From positions 62,001-126,000 of the forward strand of contig JAAGNR010000022.1 in NCBI GenBank assembly GCA_010435995.1: a DNA stretch of 64,000 nucleotides, given 5' to 3'. Both the position numbers and the translations under genes were made by a program. Below are positions 32,538 through 43,146 of the stretch, one piece after another. Within the stretch, counting starts at the first letter, position 1, and every line of letters begins with the position of its first letter. The DNA comes from Ferrovum sp. GTDB taxonomy: Bacteria > Pseudomonadota > Gammaproteobacteria > Burkholderiales > Ferrovaceae. Under the pieces are notes generated by a model. It did no database searches, had not been told where the DNA came from, and saw nothing but the letters and a program-made list of their open reading frames with translations.

Positions 32538-33422
32538 ATGAAAACCCGCCTGACCCTGTGGTTCCTGTGGTGGATACACTGGCTGCCACTGCGTGGCATT
32601 GCTGCTCTGGCCGCCATACTGGGCTTTATAGCAGCCAAAAGCCGAGGGGCACGCACCACACGCATCAATATTCACGCCTGCTTTCCGGAACTGTCCCCCC
32701 CCGAAAAAGACACTTTGGTGCGTCGCCATCTCACCGCCTTGATTCAGAGCGTCCTAGAACTGGGTATTCTCTGGTGGTCTCCGGCACAGCGCATCCAGCG
32801 TCTCGTACGCTTCAAGAATGTCCATCATGCCCAAGACTCAGATCGTCCCATCATTTGCCTCAGCCTTCATACCGTAGGGTTGGAAATGCAAGGCGCTTTG
32901 ATCGGCATGCACTTTCGGGGAGTAGGATTTTTTACACCCCACAAGGATCCGCTCATCGACGAAAAATTACGCGCTTCGCGTGATCGTCTTGGCGATGTCC
33001 TCATGCTCGAACGAAAAAAAGGTTTGCGTCCATTGGTACGGGCCATACGGGACGGAAGATTGCTTTTCTTCCTACCCGACATGGATTTTGGTGAAAGAGA
33101 TTCCCATTTCGTGCCATTCTTTGGCATTCCTGCAGCCACCGTTCCCACCTTACCTTGGTTGGTCCGCCAAACAGAAGCGCGGGTCATCCCCTGTGCCTGT
33201 CACCGACTTCCACACCATCAAGGCTATGAGGTGGAATTCTTTGCGCCATGGGATGACTTCCCCAGCGCCGATCTGGAACAAGACCTCCGGCGCATGAATC
33301 AGTTTATCGAGGAACAGGCGCGTCGCTATCCTGAAGAATACTATTGGAGCCACAAGCGCTTCCGCACCCGCCCCCATCCCGACGAACCTTATTTCTATCG
33401 CTGGCCCCAAGATTTGGGCTAG
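32538..33422 (+). CDS. LpxL/HtrB-type lipid A acyltransferase family protein
   Basis: The 294-residue protein has an N-terminal hydrophobic anchor and the LpxL-type catalytic HxxxxE motif as HTVGLE. Other conserved features are FFTPHKDP, DMDFGERDSHFVPFFG and the final EEYYWSHKRFRTRP. Family members add secondary acyl chains to lipid A at the inner membrane. Whether this one is the lauroyl or a later acyltransferase cannot be told from sequence. ATG at 32538 is preceded by an in-frame GTG at 32535. Its stop overlaps the stop of the convergent Nudix gene (CTAG). Confidence 0.88.
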   Translation: MKTRLTLWFLWWIHWLPLRGIAALAAILGFIAAKSRGARTTRINIHACFPELSPPEKDTLVRRHLTALIQSVLELGILWWSPAQRIQRLVRFKNVHHAQDSDRPIICLSLHTVGLEMQGALIGMHFRGVGFFTPHKDPLIDEKLRASRDRLGDVLMLERKKGLRPLVRAIRDGRLLFFLPDMDFGERDSHFVPFFGIPAATVPTLPWLVRQTEARVIPCACHRLPHHQGYEVEFFAPWDDFPSADLEQDLRRMNQFIEEQARRYPEEYYWSHKRFRTRPHPDEPYFYRWPQDLG

Positions 33423-34402
33423 GAACCGCTTTGTTCAAGCCCTTGCGTCTGGATTGCCCGGAAGTCGGCCTTCTCGGCCACCCCCCGGATCAGCGCCACT
33501 CCGTGCGCTCCTGCCGTCCACGCTTGGGGCAAATGGGCCGGTGACATCCCCCCAATGGCATACAGGGGAAGGGGGGAATTCTGCGCCAGAGCGGCAAAAC
33601 CCGACCAACCCAAGGGGACCTGCCCCGGATGGGTGAGGGTCGAAGCCACGGGACCCAATACCGCAAAATCCAATCCGAGAGCAGCAGCACGCTGCACCTC
33701 CTCGCCAGTGTGGCAGGATGCTCCCACCCAAGTAAAGTGATCTGGCCGCCCCTGCCAAGCCGCCAATTGAACCGATGACAGATGCACCCCATCAGCCCCA
33801 GTCTCCTGAGCCAAGGCGTCATCCCCATTCACCAAAACCCAAGCATTCCATGGACGCGCAGCTTGAATCACATGGAGAACAAACGCACGGAGTCGAGGGC
33901 GGGTCCAATTTTTTTCACGCACCTGAATCAAACGCAGACCGCGGGTCAAGGCCAACGTGAGTTGTTGCAAGGCCTGCGCTTCACCCACCTTCTCTGCTTG
34001 GGTAATGCCATACACACAAGGGAGCGTCAACGCCTTGATCAAGGGCGCATTGGCCGGCAATAATGGTTCCGGAAGAGTCTCGCCTAGGTCACACCAGGTC
34101 ACTGCCTGCCCCTCCCGAGGAAAGGGAACTCCCTGCCACGACACCACGCGAAAAAAGTGTATCTGTACTTGCGCATGAGGATAGGTAAACGTCCGTGTTA
34201 CCCACGGATAGGCTTGTAATTTGCGAATCCCCAATTCTTCTTGTAATTCCCTGCTGAGGGCATCTAACAAGCTTTCTTCAGGTTCAACCTTGCCTCCGGG
34301 GAATTCCCAGTAGCCCTCCATCGCCTTACCTCGAGGCCGGGAAGCCAACAGTATGCGCCCTTGAGCGTCGCTTAGGACACCTGCCACCACACACAGCGGC
34401 AT
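33419..34402 (-). CDS. Nudix hydrolase fused to a ThiE/TenI-like domain
   Basis: Residues 1-125 form a MutT-type Nudix domain with the box GGKVEPEESLLDALSREL plus QEELGI, predicted to hydrolyse oxidised or other nucleoside triphosphates. Residues 130-327 are a TIM-barrel domain like thiamine phosphate synthase (IQVREKNW, GADGVHL, VLGPVAST, AIGGMSP). Several ThiE catalytic positions are changed: the DD after Asn is displaced in VNGDD, HLGQED is replaced by HLSSVQ, and the TxTK lysine is His in TLTH. Similar fusions are known in proteobacteria. The ATG at 34402 follows the upstream stop by 2 nt; a TTG at 34420 is an alternative. Confidence 0.88.
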   Translation of the reverse strand: MPLCVVAGVLSDAQGRILLASRPRGKAMEGYWEFPGGKVEPEESLLDALSRELQEELGIRKLQAYPWVTRTFTYPHAQVQIHFFRVVSWQGVPFPREGQAVTWCDLGETLPEPLLPANAPLIKALTLPCVYGITQAEKVGEAQALQQLTLALTRGLRLIQVREKNWTRPRLRAFVLHVIQAARPWNAWVLVNGDDALAQETGADGVHLSSVQLAAWQGRPDHFTWVGASCHTGEEVQRAAALGLDFAVLGPVASTLTHPGQVPLGWSGFAALAQNSPLPLYAIGGMSPAHLPQAWTAGAHGVALIRGVAEKADFRAIQTQGLEQSGS

Positions 34403-34404
34403 GG

Positions 34405-35277
34405 TTATCGGCCCACCCAATCCCGGGCAAAGTGTAAGGCAATGCGCCCACTACGCGCCCCTCGACGCAGAGCCCAGCGTATCGCCTCCTGATGGAACGC
34501 CGATTCATCGGCCACAGCACCACCCAGAGCCTCCACCCAGTGGCGTGCCATCTGCAAATATTGATCCTGGTCGATGGTATAGAACGACAACCATAATCCA
34601 AACCGATCAGACAGAGCCAGAGTCTCTTCTACGGCATCGGCAGGATGGACTTCTCCCGCTTCATGACGCGTTCCCTGATTATCAGCCATCATCTCCGGAA
34701 CCAAATGGCGCCGATTGCTGGTGGCATAAATCAACACATGCCCCGTGGGGGACAGCATCGAACCATCGAGCACCGATTTCAGCATGCGATAGTGGGCTTC
34801 CCCAGCCTCAAAGGATAAATCATCACAAAAAATAATGAATGATCCTGACAAACTGGTCAGACTTTCAAGGATCTCAGGCAAATCTGCCAATGCATCACGA
34901 TCCACTTCAACCAAACGCAAGCCCTGCGCCCCAAACCGAGGCAGCAACGCCTTGATCAATGAAGATTTACCCGTACCTCGGGCTCCCGTAAGCAGTACAT
35001 TATTTGCTGGGAGCCCCGCCACAAAACGCCGGGTATTTTCCACCAATGCGTGCTTTTGTTCATCAATACCCAACAGATCTTCCAACTGCAAAGTGGGCAG
35101 TAAATGAATCGGTTGAAGTTGGCCCCGAGAGGCCTGGCGATTCCAGCGCCACGCTAAAACACCGGGCTCTTCCGTAGTCTCCACGCTCACCTCTACCGGA
35201 GAAAAGAGGGCTTCGAGGCGCCCCATCACTGCTTCCAGTCGGGTCAGCAGCAAGTTCCAGCGGTCATCATGGGGCAC
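34405..35277 (-). CDS. DUF815-type AAA+ ATPase
   Basis: The 290-residue protein has a central P-loop ATPase domain with Walker A LTGARGTGKSSLIKALL, Walker B FIIFCDDLSF and a sensor-like IYATSNRRHL. A helical lid follows toward the C-terminus. It matches the DUF815 family of uncharacterised single-domain ATPases, often encoded between argJ and a MutT-like gene in proteobacteria. No membrane segment or signal peptide is visible. The function is unknown, and I assign none beyond ATP binding. Confidence 0.85.
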   Translation of the reverse strand: MPHDDRWNLLLTRLEAVMGRLEALFSPVEVSVETTEEPGVLAWRWNRQASRGQLQPIHLLPTLQLEDLLGIDEQKHALVENTRRFVAGLPANNVLLTGARGTGKSSLIKALLPRFGAQGLRLVEVDRDALADLPEILESLTSLSGSFIIFCDDLSFEAGEAHYRMLKSVLDGSMLSPTGHVLIYATSNRRHLVPEMMADNQGTRHEAGEVHPADAVEETLALSDRFGLWLSFYTIDQDQYLQMARHWVEALGGAVADESAFHQEAIRWALRRGARSGRIALHFARDWVGR

Positions 35278-35282
35278 AAAGA

Positions 35283-36497
35283 TTAACTCCGGTAATCAGC
35301 ATTGATTCTGACGTACTCATGGGACAGATCACAAGTCCAGACCGTAGCAACTTTTTCACCACGCCCCAAATCTACGCGAATGGTGATTTCCGGACGACGC
35401 ATCACCTCTTGCCCAGCTTCTTCACGGTAACTCCCTGCGCGCCCGCCGCCCTCAGAGACCAAAACCTCATCCAGATACAAGCGAATTCTGTCCACCGCCA
35501 AATCGGCGATTCCTGCATAACCGATGGCCGCTAAAATTCGTCCCAAATTGGGATCACAGGCATAAAATGCCGTTTTGACCAAAGGAGAGTGACTGATGGC
35601 ATAAGCCACCTGTAAACACTCCGCCTCTTCCTTCCCCCCTTCCACCTGGACGGTGATGAACTTTGTCGCGCCTTCTCCGTCGCGAATGATGGCATGGGCC
35701 AATTCCAGTGCCACTGTAGTCACCGCCTCAAACAGAATGCGGTAATCTGCTCCAGCATCACAAATCTCTTCATGGGCGGCCTGCCCCGTGGCAAGCACCA
35801 GAAATGAATCATTGGTGGAAGTATCCCCGTCCACTGTAATGCGATTAAAGGATAGATCAGCCACATCTTCCGTCAATTTTTGCAACAAATCTGCAGAAAG
35901 ACACGCGTCCGTAGCGATAAAACCCAACATGGTCGCCATATTCGGACGAATCATCCCTGCACCCTTAGAGATGCCCGTCAAGGTCACTGTTTTCCCCCGG
36001 AGGACAATCTGTCGTGATGCCATCTTGGGGAAGGTGTCCGTAGTCATAATAGCCTGCGCGGCTTCTACCCATCCATCGCTACGCAAGGCTTGCAAAGCTG
36101 GAGCAATTCCTGCCAGCAAAGGTGCCATAGGAAGACGTTCAAGGATCACCCCAGTAGAAAACGGAAGAACCGCCGTGTGGGCGATTCCCATCTGTTCTGC
36201 CACCGCAGCACACACTGTTACAGCATCATCGATGCCTGGACGCCCCGTCCCTGCATTAGCACAGCCCGTATTGATGATCAGTGCACGGGGTGCGGATAAC
36301 GCCAAGTGTTGGCGACACACTTGCACCGGAGCCGCACAAAAGCGGTTGCGTGTAAATACCGCCCCCACTCGTGTCCCTTCTTTCAATTCCACAACCAGCA
36401 GATCCCGCCGATCCGCTTTGCGAATCCCCGCCGCCACTGAGCCCAAACGCACCCCGTCCACGGGATGCCATTCTTTTCCGGTATCTTCTGCTTGCAT
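35283..36497 (-). CDS. argJ: Glutamate N-acetyltransferase / amino-acid acetyltransferase
   Basis: ArgJ recycles the acetyl group from N-acetylornithine to glutamate in arginine synthesis; some members also use acetyl-CoA. The 404-residue precursor has the self-cleavage site in [15 protein letters not shown], where Thr near position 187 becomes the N-terminal nucleophile of the beta chain. Other features are [11 protein letters not shown] and [13 protein letters not shown]. It sits 9 nt after secA, the usual betaproteobacterial arrangement, and 5 nt before the DUF815 gene. Confidence 0.96.
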   Translation of the reverse strand: MQAEDTGKEWHPVDGVRLGSVAAGIRKADRRDLLVVELKEGTRVGAVFTRNRFCAAPVQVCRQHLALSAPRALIINTGCANAGTGRPGIDDAVTVCAAVAEQMGIAHTAVLPFSTGVILERLPMAPLLAGIAPALQALRSDGWVEAAQAIMTTDTFPKMASRQIVLRGKTVTLTGISKGAGMIRPNMATMLGFIATDACLSADLLQKLTEDVADLSFNRITVDGDTSTNDSFLVLATGQAAHEEICDAGADYRILFEAVTTVALELAHAIIRDGEGATKFITVQVEGGKEEAECLQVAYAISHSPLVKTAFYACDPNLGRILAAIGYAGIADLAVDRIRLYLDEVLVSEGGGRAGSYREEAGQEVMRRPEITIRVDLGRGEKVATVWTCDLSHEYVRINADYRS

Positions 36498-36506
36498 GAC
36501 CGCTCC

Positions 36507-39215
36507 TTACAACTTACCGTGACATTGCTTATATTTTTTCCCGGAACCACAAGGACAAGGATCGTTGCGACCAACTCGGGCCGGGATAGGAGCGGGAGGT
36601 TCTGCACCAGGCGCCTCAACTTCTCCATCCAAATAACCAGCATGCTGATAGGACACCACGGCCGGTTCATCATCATCGATCACCTGCTCAGCCGCAGCGG
36701 CCACCGCCTCATCTGTACTGATCTCCACGCGACAAAGCACTTGCGTCACTTCGCGTTTAAGATGATCAAGCATGGCCCCAAACAGTTCAAAGGCTTCCCG
36801 CTTATACTCCTGTTTCGGATTTTTTTGCGCATATCCACGCAAGTGAATTCCTTGACGCAAGTGATCCAATGCCGCCAAATGCTCGCGCCAATGAGAATCC
36901 ACCGCATGCAACATCACCGCACGCTCATAACCATGCCATAACCCAGGGTCAATCGGCGCGATCTTCTCTTGATAAGCTTGATTCGCCATAGACTGCACCC
37001 GCGCCAGGATCTGTTCATCGTTAAGGGTGGGCTCTGCCGTCAACCACTGAGCCACAGGGCACTCCAAACCATAACTGGTCAGCGACTGCTGTAATCCCGC
37101 CAGATCCCAGGCTTCTTCAGGAGCCTCCGGAGGAAGCGCCTGCTGTACTTCCTCTGTCAGGACATCCCGACGCATAGCCAAAATTGTGCTGGCTATATCC
37201 TGCGCTTCCAAAAGTTCTTTGCGCTGCCCATAAATCACCTTACGCTGGTCATTGGCCACATCATCGTATTCCAGCAACTGTTTACGTACATCAAAGTTAC
37301 GCGCTTCCACCTTGCGTTGCGCATTTTCTATGGCACGGGTAACCCAAGGATGTTCAATGGCTTCCCCTTCCGGCATTTTGAGGCGATCCATAATGGAAGC
37401 CACCCGATCGGCGGCAAAGATTTTCAGCAAAGGATCTTCCAGAGACAGGTAAAACCTGCTGGACCCCGGATCTCCCTGGCGTCCAGACCGCCCTCGCAGC
37501 TGATTGTCAATGCGTCGTGACTCATGCCGTTCGGTTCCGATAATGTGCAACCCTCCTGCAGCCACCACCTGTTCGTGACGGGTTTTCCATTCGTTTTCAA
37601 GGGCAGTCAGCTGCTGTTCGCACACTTCTGGACTGAGGGATTCATCCACCCGCACGCGCTGCAATGCATCTTCCAGATTCCCCCCGAGGACAATGTCCGT
37701 ACCCCGTCCTGCCATGTTGGTGGCGATGGTAATAACCCCAGGGCGCCCCGCTTGAGCAACGATTTCCGCTTCGCGCGCATGATGCTTGGCATTCAGAACC
37801 TGATGCGGCAACTTCTCCCGATGCAACAGTTCAGAGACCAATTCAGAAGCCTCAATGGAAGTAGTTCCCACCAGCACGGGTTGCCCACGCTGATGACAAC
37901 TGCGAACATCTTTGACAATTGCCTGAAACTTTTCGCGGCTGCTCCGAAAAACCTGATCCAGATGATCTTGGCGTTTCAAAACCCGATGGGGAGGAATCAG
38001 AACGGTTTCCAACGCATAGATATGCTGAAATTCGAAGGCTTCGGTATCCGCTGTCCCTGTCATTCCTGCCAACTTGTCGTAGAGTCGGAAATAATTCTGG
38101 AAAGTGATCGAGGCCAGCGTTTGTGACTCGTTCTGTACCACCACCCCTTCCTTGGCCTCCACAGCCTGGTGAATTCCTTCAGACCAACGACGTCCAGACA
38201 TCATCCGACCAGTGAATTCATCGACGATGACAATTTCCCCATTCTGCACAACATAATGCTGGTCACGATGATACAGTGCGTGGGCTCGCAAACCCGCGTA
38301 AACATGATGCATCAGCAGGATATTGGCAGGTTCATACAAACTGGCTCCTGGGGGAAGCAAGCCGGCTTCCGTCAACAAATTTTCAGCCTGTTCATGTCCA
38401 TGCTCCGATAGCGTCACCGTATGAGCCTTGAGATCCACCCAATAATCCCCCTCACTTTCCTCCGATGATTGCGGCTGAAGTTGTGGAATCAAAAGGTTAA
38501 TCTGCTGATACAAAAGCGTATTGTCTTCAGATTGCCCAGAAATGATCAGGGGGGTTCGAGCTTCATCGATCAAGATCGAATCGACTTCATCAACAATGGC
38601 AAAGTGCAGACGCCGCTGCACCCGCTCCTCTGCTCGTGCCACCATGTTGTCACGCAAATAATCGAACCCAAACTCATTATTGGTACCATAGGTAATATCG
38701 GCCGCGTACGCCGCTACTTTGTCCTCATGGCTCATCTGCGACAGATTGACGCCCACTGTCAAGCCCAGAAACCGATGAACCCGCCCCATCCACTCGGCAT
38801 CCCGACGCGCCAGATAATCGTTGACTGTCACCACATGGACCCCATGTCCCGTCAAGGCATTCAGGTAAGCAGGTAAGGTAGAAACCAGAGTTTTTCCCTC
38901 CCCCGTCCTCATTTCGGCGATCTTGCCCTGATGCAGCGCCAACCCACCCAACAATTGAACTTCGAAATGGCGCATGCCCAGTACCCGTCGACTGGCCTCC
39001 CGAACCACAGCAAAAGCTTCGGGCAAGAGCGCATCAAGAGATTCGCCCTGCTGCCAGCGCTCGCGGAATCGTCCGGTAAATGCCTGTAATGCAGCGTCGT
39101 CCAAAGCTTGCAACGCATTCTCATGACCGTTGATTTGAGTCACGATCCTGCGATATTGTTTGAGCAAGCGTTCGTTGCGACTGCCGAAAATCTTCTTGAG
39201 AACAGAGGTCAACAT
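36507..39215 (-). CDS. secA: Preprotein translocase ATPase SecA
   Basis: SecA drives proteins through SecYEG. The 902-residue protein has Walker A in [20 protein letters not shown] near residue 105, the DEAD-like [20 protein letters not shown], and helicase motif III-VI equivalents including [10 protein letters not shown] and [20 protein letters not shown]. The C-terminal zinc-binding tail [17 protein letters not shown], which contacts SecB and phospholipid, is also present. Length and domain order are complete. It diverges from dciA and leads an operon with argJ. Confidence 0.98.
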   Translation of the reverse strand: MLTSVLKKIFGSRNERLLKQYRRIVTQINGHENALQALDDAALQAFTGRFRERWQQGESLDALLPEAFAVVREASRRVLGMRHFEVQLLGGLALHQGKIAEMRTGEGKTLVSTLPAYLNALTGHGVHVVTVNDYLARRDAEWMGRVHRFLGLTVGVNLSQMSHEDKVAAYAADITYGTNNEFGFDYLRDNMVARAEERVQRRLHFAIVDEVDSILIDEARTPLIISGQSEDNTLLYQQINLLIPQLQPQSSEESEGDYWVDLKAHTVTLSEHGHEQAENLLTEAGLLPPGASLYEPANILLMHHVYAGLRAHALYHRDQHYVVQNGEIVIVDEFTGRMMSGRRWSEGIHQAVEAKEGVVVQNESQTLASITFQNYFRLYDKLAGMTGTADTEAFEFQHIYALETVLIPPHRVLKRQDHLDQVFRSSREKFQAIVKDVRSCHQRGQPVLVGTTSIEASELVSELLHREKLPHQVLNAKHHAREAEIVAQAGRPGVITIATNMAGRGTDIVLGGNLEDALQRVRVDESLSPEVCEQQLTALENEWKTRHEQVVAAGGLHIIGTERHESRRIDNQLRGRSGRQGDPGSSRFYLSLEDPLLKIFAADRVASIMDRLKMPEGEAIEHPWVTRAIENAQRKVEARNFDVRKQLLEYDDVANDQRKVIYGQRKELLEAQDIASTILAMRRDVLTEEVQQALPPEAPEEAWDLAGLQQSLTSYGLECPVAQWLTAEPTLNDEQILARVQSMANQAYQEKIAPIDPGLWHGYERAVMLHAVDSHWREHLAALDHLRQGIHLRGYAQKNPKQEYKREAFELFGAMLDHLKREVTQVLCRVEISTDEAVAAAAEQVIDDDEPAVVSYQHAGYLDGEVEAPGAEPPAPIPARVGRNDPCPCGSGKKYKQCHGKL

Positions 39216-39320
39216 AGTGGAATCATCGGCATCAAAAATGGTGATTCTACCAGACTGACCGAAGAATTCCGGCTACACTGGTAGAGTTATTTCCTTAAAC
39301 CACGGAAAACCTCTGCGCCC
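39216..39320. promoter_or_regulatory. Divergent secA/dciA promoter region with inverted repeat
   Basis: An 8-bp inverted repeat, TCTACCAG at 39246-39253 and CTGGTAGA at 39278-39285, is centred about 45 nt from secA. Each arm overlaps a -10-like hexamer pointing outward: TAGAAT on the minus strand and TAGAGT on the plus strand. Good -35 boxes are missing, so the promoters are tentative. No known regulator motif is recognised. Confidence 0.35.
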
Positions 39321-39746
39321 ATGTCCTTTTCCTCTCTTTCACGATTGCTGAATCAACAGGAATCACTCCGACCTTCCTTGGCACAACTTCGCCTTCTGCA
39401 AACGCTGGAACAGCAAATACAGCAGCGCTTACCTCCCGCGCTGCGGTTCCAGGTCAGGGTCATCGGTGTGGAGGGGACTCGTATACTGCTTGAAACTTCT
39501 TCTGGCACCGTTGCGGCCAATTTGCGCCAGAGAACCCGCCAGTTGCTAGAAAACCTGTCGATCCATCAGGAAGTCGCCAGAGAATTGCAGATACGGGTGA
39601 GACCTCAATCCCCTGCGCCTCATCTGCCCGCATCACCATTAACGACTGCCGCCGTGGAACAGTTCCGTCAATTGGCGCACAGAATTCCCGATTCTCCCTT
39701 GAAAACCGCCCTGGAAAATCTGCTGCGCGAACGTTCAGCCCTCTGA
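39321..39746 (+). CDS. dciA: DciA-type replicative helicase loader candidate (DUF721)
   Basis: The 141-residue protein has a DUF721-like core with LLQTLEQQIQQRLPPALRF and GTVAANLRQRTRQLLENL, then a low-complexity proline-rich tail. DciA proteins help load the DnaB helicase in bacteria that lack DnaC. The position between lpxC and secA is typical in betaproteobacteria and strengthens an otherwise weakly conserved match. It ends 7 nt from the convergent lpxC. Confidence 0.75.
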   Translation: MSFSSLSRLLNQQESLRPSLAQLRLLQTLEQQIQQRLPPALRFQVRVIGVEGTRILLETSSGTVAANLRQRTRQLLENLSIHQEVARELQIRVRPQSPAPHLPASPLTTAAVEQFRQLAHRIPDSPLKTALENLLRERSAL

Positions 39747-39753
39747 AGCCCCG

Positions 39754-40677
39754 TCAAAATACAAACTGGGTTTGCGGCAGAGGTTCAATGAAAGACGAGG
39801 GAGCGGGTTGACTGGGGTCCAAGGTCACCCAACTCCAGGCTCCACGCTGAGCCCAGAGTGCACGCGCCGCCTGGTTATTCAAAGCATGTCCGGATTTGAT
39901 CCCGGTAAACGAGCCAATCAGCGGATGACCCAGAAGATAAAGATCACCCACGGCATCCAGTATCTTGTGCCGCAGAAACTCATCGGCGTAACGCAATCCA
40001 TCAGCATTCAAGATACGAAATTCATCCATGACGATGGCATTATCCATGCTCCCCCCCAAGGCCAACCCTTGGGTCCGCAAGTACTCCACGTCACTGGTAA
40101 AGCCAAAGGTGCGTGCCCGAGCCACTTCACGTACATAAGAGGTATGCAGAAAATCCACAGTCACGCTGGAACCGGTGGCCGTGATGGCTGGATGATCGAA
40201 ATGCCCTTCGTAAGTAATGCGAAAACCATCATAAGGCTCAAAACGCGCCACCTTGTCCCCGTGCGTGACCTCGATGGGCTCGATGATACGAATGTAGCGC
40301 CGAGGTCGCGTTTGCTCTACCAACCCAACGGACTGCAAGAGAAAGATAAACGGAGCCGCACTGCCATCGAGAATTGGAACCTCGGGGCCTGAAATCTCTA
40401 CCCACGCGTTGTCTACCCCCAATCCTGCCAATGCAGACATCAAGTGTTCCACCGTACTGACTCGAGCCGCCCCCTGTTCGATCAGAGTAGATAGCCGCGT
40501 ATCTGTCACAAAATCTGCCAGCGCCGGGACTTCGGGACGCCCCGGCAGATCGGTACGGACGAAACGAATCCCCTGGTCCACCCCGGCCGGACGAAGGTTA
40601 AGTTCCACCTTCACTCCGGTGTGTAACCCCACACCGGTAGTTTTCACGGGAGCCTTGAGCGTTCTTTGCTGATTCAT
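39754..40677 (-). CDS. lpxC: UDP-3-O-acyl-N-acetylglucosamine deacetylase
   Basis: LpxC catalyses the committed step of lipid A synthesis. The 307-residue protein shows zinc ligands His78 in [10 protein letters not shown] and the His-Asp pair of [15 protein letters not shown] near 237-241, together with [15 protein letters not shown]. It closes the DCW cluster 24 nt after ftsZ, as in E. coli and Pseudomonas. UDP-GlcNAc, its ultimate precursor, depends on glmS in the same window. Confidence 0.97.
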   Translation of the reverse strand: MNQQRTLKAPVKTTGVGLHTGVKVELNLRPAGVDQGIRFVRTDLPGRPEVPALADFVTDTRLSTLIEQGAARVSTVEHLMSALAGLGVDNAWVEISGPEVPILDGSAAPFIFLLQSVGLVEQTRPRRYIRIIEPIEVTHGDKVARFEPYDGFRITYEGHFDHPAITATGSSVTVDFLHTSYVREVARARTFGFTSDVEYLRTQGLALGGSMDNAIVMDEFRILNADGLRYADEFLRHKILDAVGDLYLLGHPLIGSFTGIKSGHALNNQAARALWAQRGAWSWVTLDPSQPAPSSFIEPLPQTQFVF

Positions 40678-40701
40678 CCTTTAATTATAATGTAATGTCG
40701 T

Positions 40702-41859
40702 TTAATCGGCTTGTTTCCGCAGAAATGCTGGAATGTCCAACATATCCATACCACTTTCACGCATCGCTTCTACCACCGAGTTCCCTCGCGCCGTACGCAG
40801 AACTGAAGGGCTGTTCCCTTCAAAATCACCGTCGACGAAAGATTGGTTATCCGTCCCAGTGCGAACCACCTTGAGAGGTTTCTGAGCGCGCCGCGCTGCA
40901 GCCCCGCCCAGGCCTGTAGCCACAATGGTGACACGCAACTCATCGGCCATGCTTTCATCCACAACGCTGCCAAAAATGACCGTGGCATCTTCCGCGGTAA
41001 ACGAGCGAATGGTATTCATGACATCATGGACTTCCTTGAGTTTCATGGTGGCACTGGCGGTAATATTCACCAGCACTCCACGGGCGCCCGTCAGTTTGAC
41101 ATCTTCGAGCAACGGACTGGCAATGGCTTGCTGTGCTGCCACATTGGCTCGGTCAATTCCAGCCGCCTTGGCCGACCCCATCATGGCCACTCCCATCTCC
41201 GACATGACGGTGCGCACATCGGCAAAATCCACATTCACCATACCCGGACAATTGATCACTTCCGCGATACCCGCCACCGCACCCTGCAGCACATCGTTGG
41301 CAGCGTGATAGGCTTGCAACATGCTGATGTCATCCCCCAATACTTGGAGCAATTTTTCATTGGGAATGATAATCAGGGAATCGACAAACTGTGACAGTTG
41401 CTCGATGCCTTCCAATGCGGCTTTCATCCTTCGCCCCTCAAATTCGAAGGGTTTAGTCACTACGGCCACGGTTAGGATACCTTTTTCCCGGGCGATTTCC
41501 GCCACTATGGGCGCCGCTCCAGTTCCTGTACCGCCCCCCATCCCCGCAGTAATGAAAAGCATATCTGCACCGGAAATCATTTCCGCAATGCGCTCCCGAT
41601 CAGCCAGCGCAGCCTGTCGACCCACTTCCGGATTGGCCCCGGCACCCAAGCCTTTGGTCAGAATTTCCCCCAACTGCAGCAGTTGGCTGGCGCGACTGCG
41701 CCGGAGAGCTTGGCTATCGGTATTCATGGCAATGAATTCGACCCCAGACACCCCTTGTTCCACCATGTGTGCCACCGCATTGCCGCCACAACCACCCACT
41801 CCGACCACTTTGATTACCGCTTCTGGCAACGCGCATTCCTGAATTTCAAAATTTGCCAT
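40702..41859 (-). CDS. ftsZ: Cell division protein FtsZ
   Basis: This tubulin-like GTPase forms the Z ring. The 385-residue protein has VIKVVGVGGCGGNAV at the N-terminus, the GTP signature GMGGGTGTGAAP near residue 108, and the T7 loop NVDFADVRTVM. It ends in the C-terminal peptide DMLDIPAFLRKQAD that binds FtsA and ZipA. The ATG at 41859 has a GGAGGAG site, so the 20 extra codons of the longer frame are not used. The anchor proteins FtsA and ZipA are both encoded in this window. Confidence 0.98.
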   Translation of the reverse strand: MANFEIQECALPEAVIKVVGVGGCGGNAVAHMVEQGVSGVEFIAMNTDSQALRRSRASQLLQLGEILTKGLGAGANPEVGRQAALADRERIAEMISGADMLFITAGMGGGTGTGAAPIVAEIAREKGILTVAVVTKPFEFEGRRMKAALEGIEQLSQFVDSLIIIPNEKLLQVLGDDISMLQAYHAANDVLQGAVAGIAEVINCPGMVNVDFADVRTVMSEMGVAMMGSAKAAGIDRANVAAQQAIASPLLEDVKLTGARGVLVNITASATMKLKEVHDVMNTIRSFTAEDATVIFGSVVDESMADELRVTIVATGLGGAAARRAQKPLKVVRTGTDNQSFVDGDFEGNSPSVLRTARGNSVVEAMRESGMDMLDIPAFLRKQAD

Positions 41860-41897
41860 GACTCTCCTCCCCATTTGGATTGTAACGGATTGAACGA

Positions 41898-43142
41898 TTA
41901 AAATGCATTCTTGACCCAATTTTTAATACGGTCCCACGAATAACCCAGCGTCAGGAGGTTGGATCGCCCCACCTGCGCCTTCTGATGTTCCTCAAACCCA
42001 TAGGCCAATAGCCCCATCACCGTTGCAAACTGGGGCTTGCGCACCACATCGGCTAAGGCTCCCCGATAGGAAGGAATGCCCAATCGCACAGGGACATGAA
42101 ATATTTCCTCACCCAACTCCAGCATGCCTTGCAAGGCGCTACTGCCCCCTGTCAGGACGATCCCAGAAGGAATCAATTCCACATACCGACTGGTGCGCAA
42201 CTCGGTTTGCACCAAGGAAAACAACTCTTCCACCCGGGGTTCGATCACTTCAGCCAAGGTCTGCCGGGCCAACTGCCGCGAACCCCGTTCGCCTACCCCA
42301 GGTACCGTGACAGTCTGGTCACCTTCTACCAACTGGCGCAAGGCGCAACCGTGATGGATTTTGATATCTTCGGCAGCAGCCAAGGGAGTCCGCAATGCCA
42401 TGGCAATATCATTGGTGATCTGATCCCCGCCAATCGGAATCACGGCGGTGTGACGAATTGCGCCCTTAACGAATACGGCAATATCCGTAGTTCCGCCACC
42501 AATATCCACTAGGCAGACCCCCAAATCCTTTTCGTCTTCCGTCACCACTGCTTTGGCCGATGCCAGAGGTTGGAGAATCAAATCTCCTGCCTCAAGACCG
42601 CAACGACGAATGCAGCGCATGATGTTCTGGGTGGCTGACACCGAACCGGTAATAATGTGCACGCGCACTTCCATGCGCAACCCACTCATGCCGATGGGTT
42701 CCCGCACATCTTCCTGGCCGTCAATGATGAATTCCTGGGTCAACACATGGAGAACCTGCTGATCATTGGGAATATTCACGGCACGGGCAGTTTCCAGTAC
42801 CCGTTCCACGTCTCCCTGAGTCACTTCCTTGCTTTGAATAGCCACCATTCCATGGGTATTCATACTCTTGACATGACTGCCGGCTATCCCTGTAAAGACT
42901 TCTCGAATCTTGACGTTGGCCATCAACTCGGCCTCCTCCAAGACACGCTGAATGGATTGCACCGTCGATTCGATGTCTACCACCACCCCCCGACGCAACC
43001 CTTTGGAAGGAGCATGGCCGATACCGATGAGCTCATATCCGGTTTTTTCTGGATTGAGCTCGGCCACCACCGCCACTATCTTGGAGGTTCCCACATCCAA
43101 GGCAACGATCAGGGAACGGTTTTCACGATGAGTCTTCAACAT
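41898..43142 (-). CDS. ftsA: Cell division protein FtsA
   Basis: FtsA is an actin-like ATPase that links FtsZ to the membrane and to later division proteins. The 414-residue protein shows phosphate loop VALDVGTSKI at the N-terminus, LVDIGGGTTDIAVFVKGAI in the middle and GIVLTGGSSALQGM. It ends in an amphipathic helix (SWDRIKNWVKNAF) expected to bind membrane. The ATG at 43142 follows the ftsQ stop by 4 nt; the longer frame upstream is inside ftsQ. Confidence 0.97.
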   Translation of the reverse strand: MLKTHRENRSLIVALDVGTSKIVAVVAELNPEKTGYELIGIGHAPSKGLRRGVVVDIESTVQSIQRVLEEAELMANVKIREVFTGIAGSHVKSMNTHGMVAIQSKEVTQGDVERVLETARAVNIPNDQQVLHVLTQEFIIDGQEDVREPIGMSGLRMEVRVHIITGSVSATQNIMRCIRRCGLEAGDLILQPLASAKAVVTEDEKDLGVCLVDIGGGTTDIAVFVKGAIRHTAVIPIGGDQITNDIAMALRTPLAAAEDIKIHHGCALRQLVEGDQTVTVPGVGERGSRQLARQTLAEVIEPRVEELFSLVQTELRTSRYVELIPSGIVLTGGSSALQGMLELGEEIFHVPVRLGIPSYRGALADVVRKPQFATVMGLLAYGFEEHQKAQVGRSNLLTLGYSWDRIKNWVKNAF

Positions 43143-43146
43143 AGCC

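Noticed and set aside
33419-33422. Four-base overlap of the acyltransferase and Nudix stop codons (CTAG) as a regulatory feature
   Set aside because: Convergent TAG stops sharing a CTAG palindrome are a simple consequence of compact packing.
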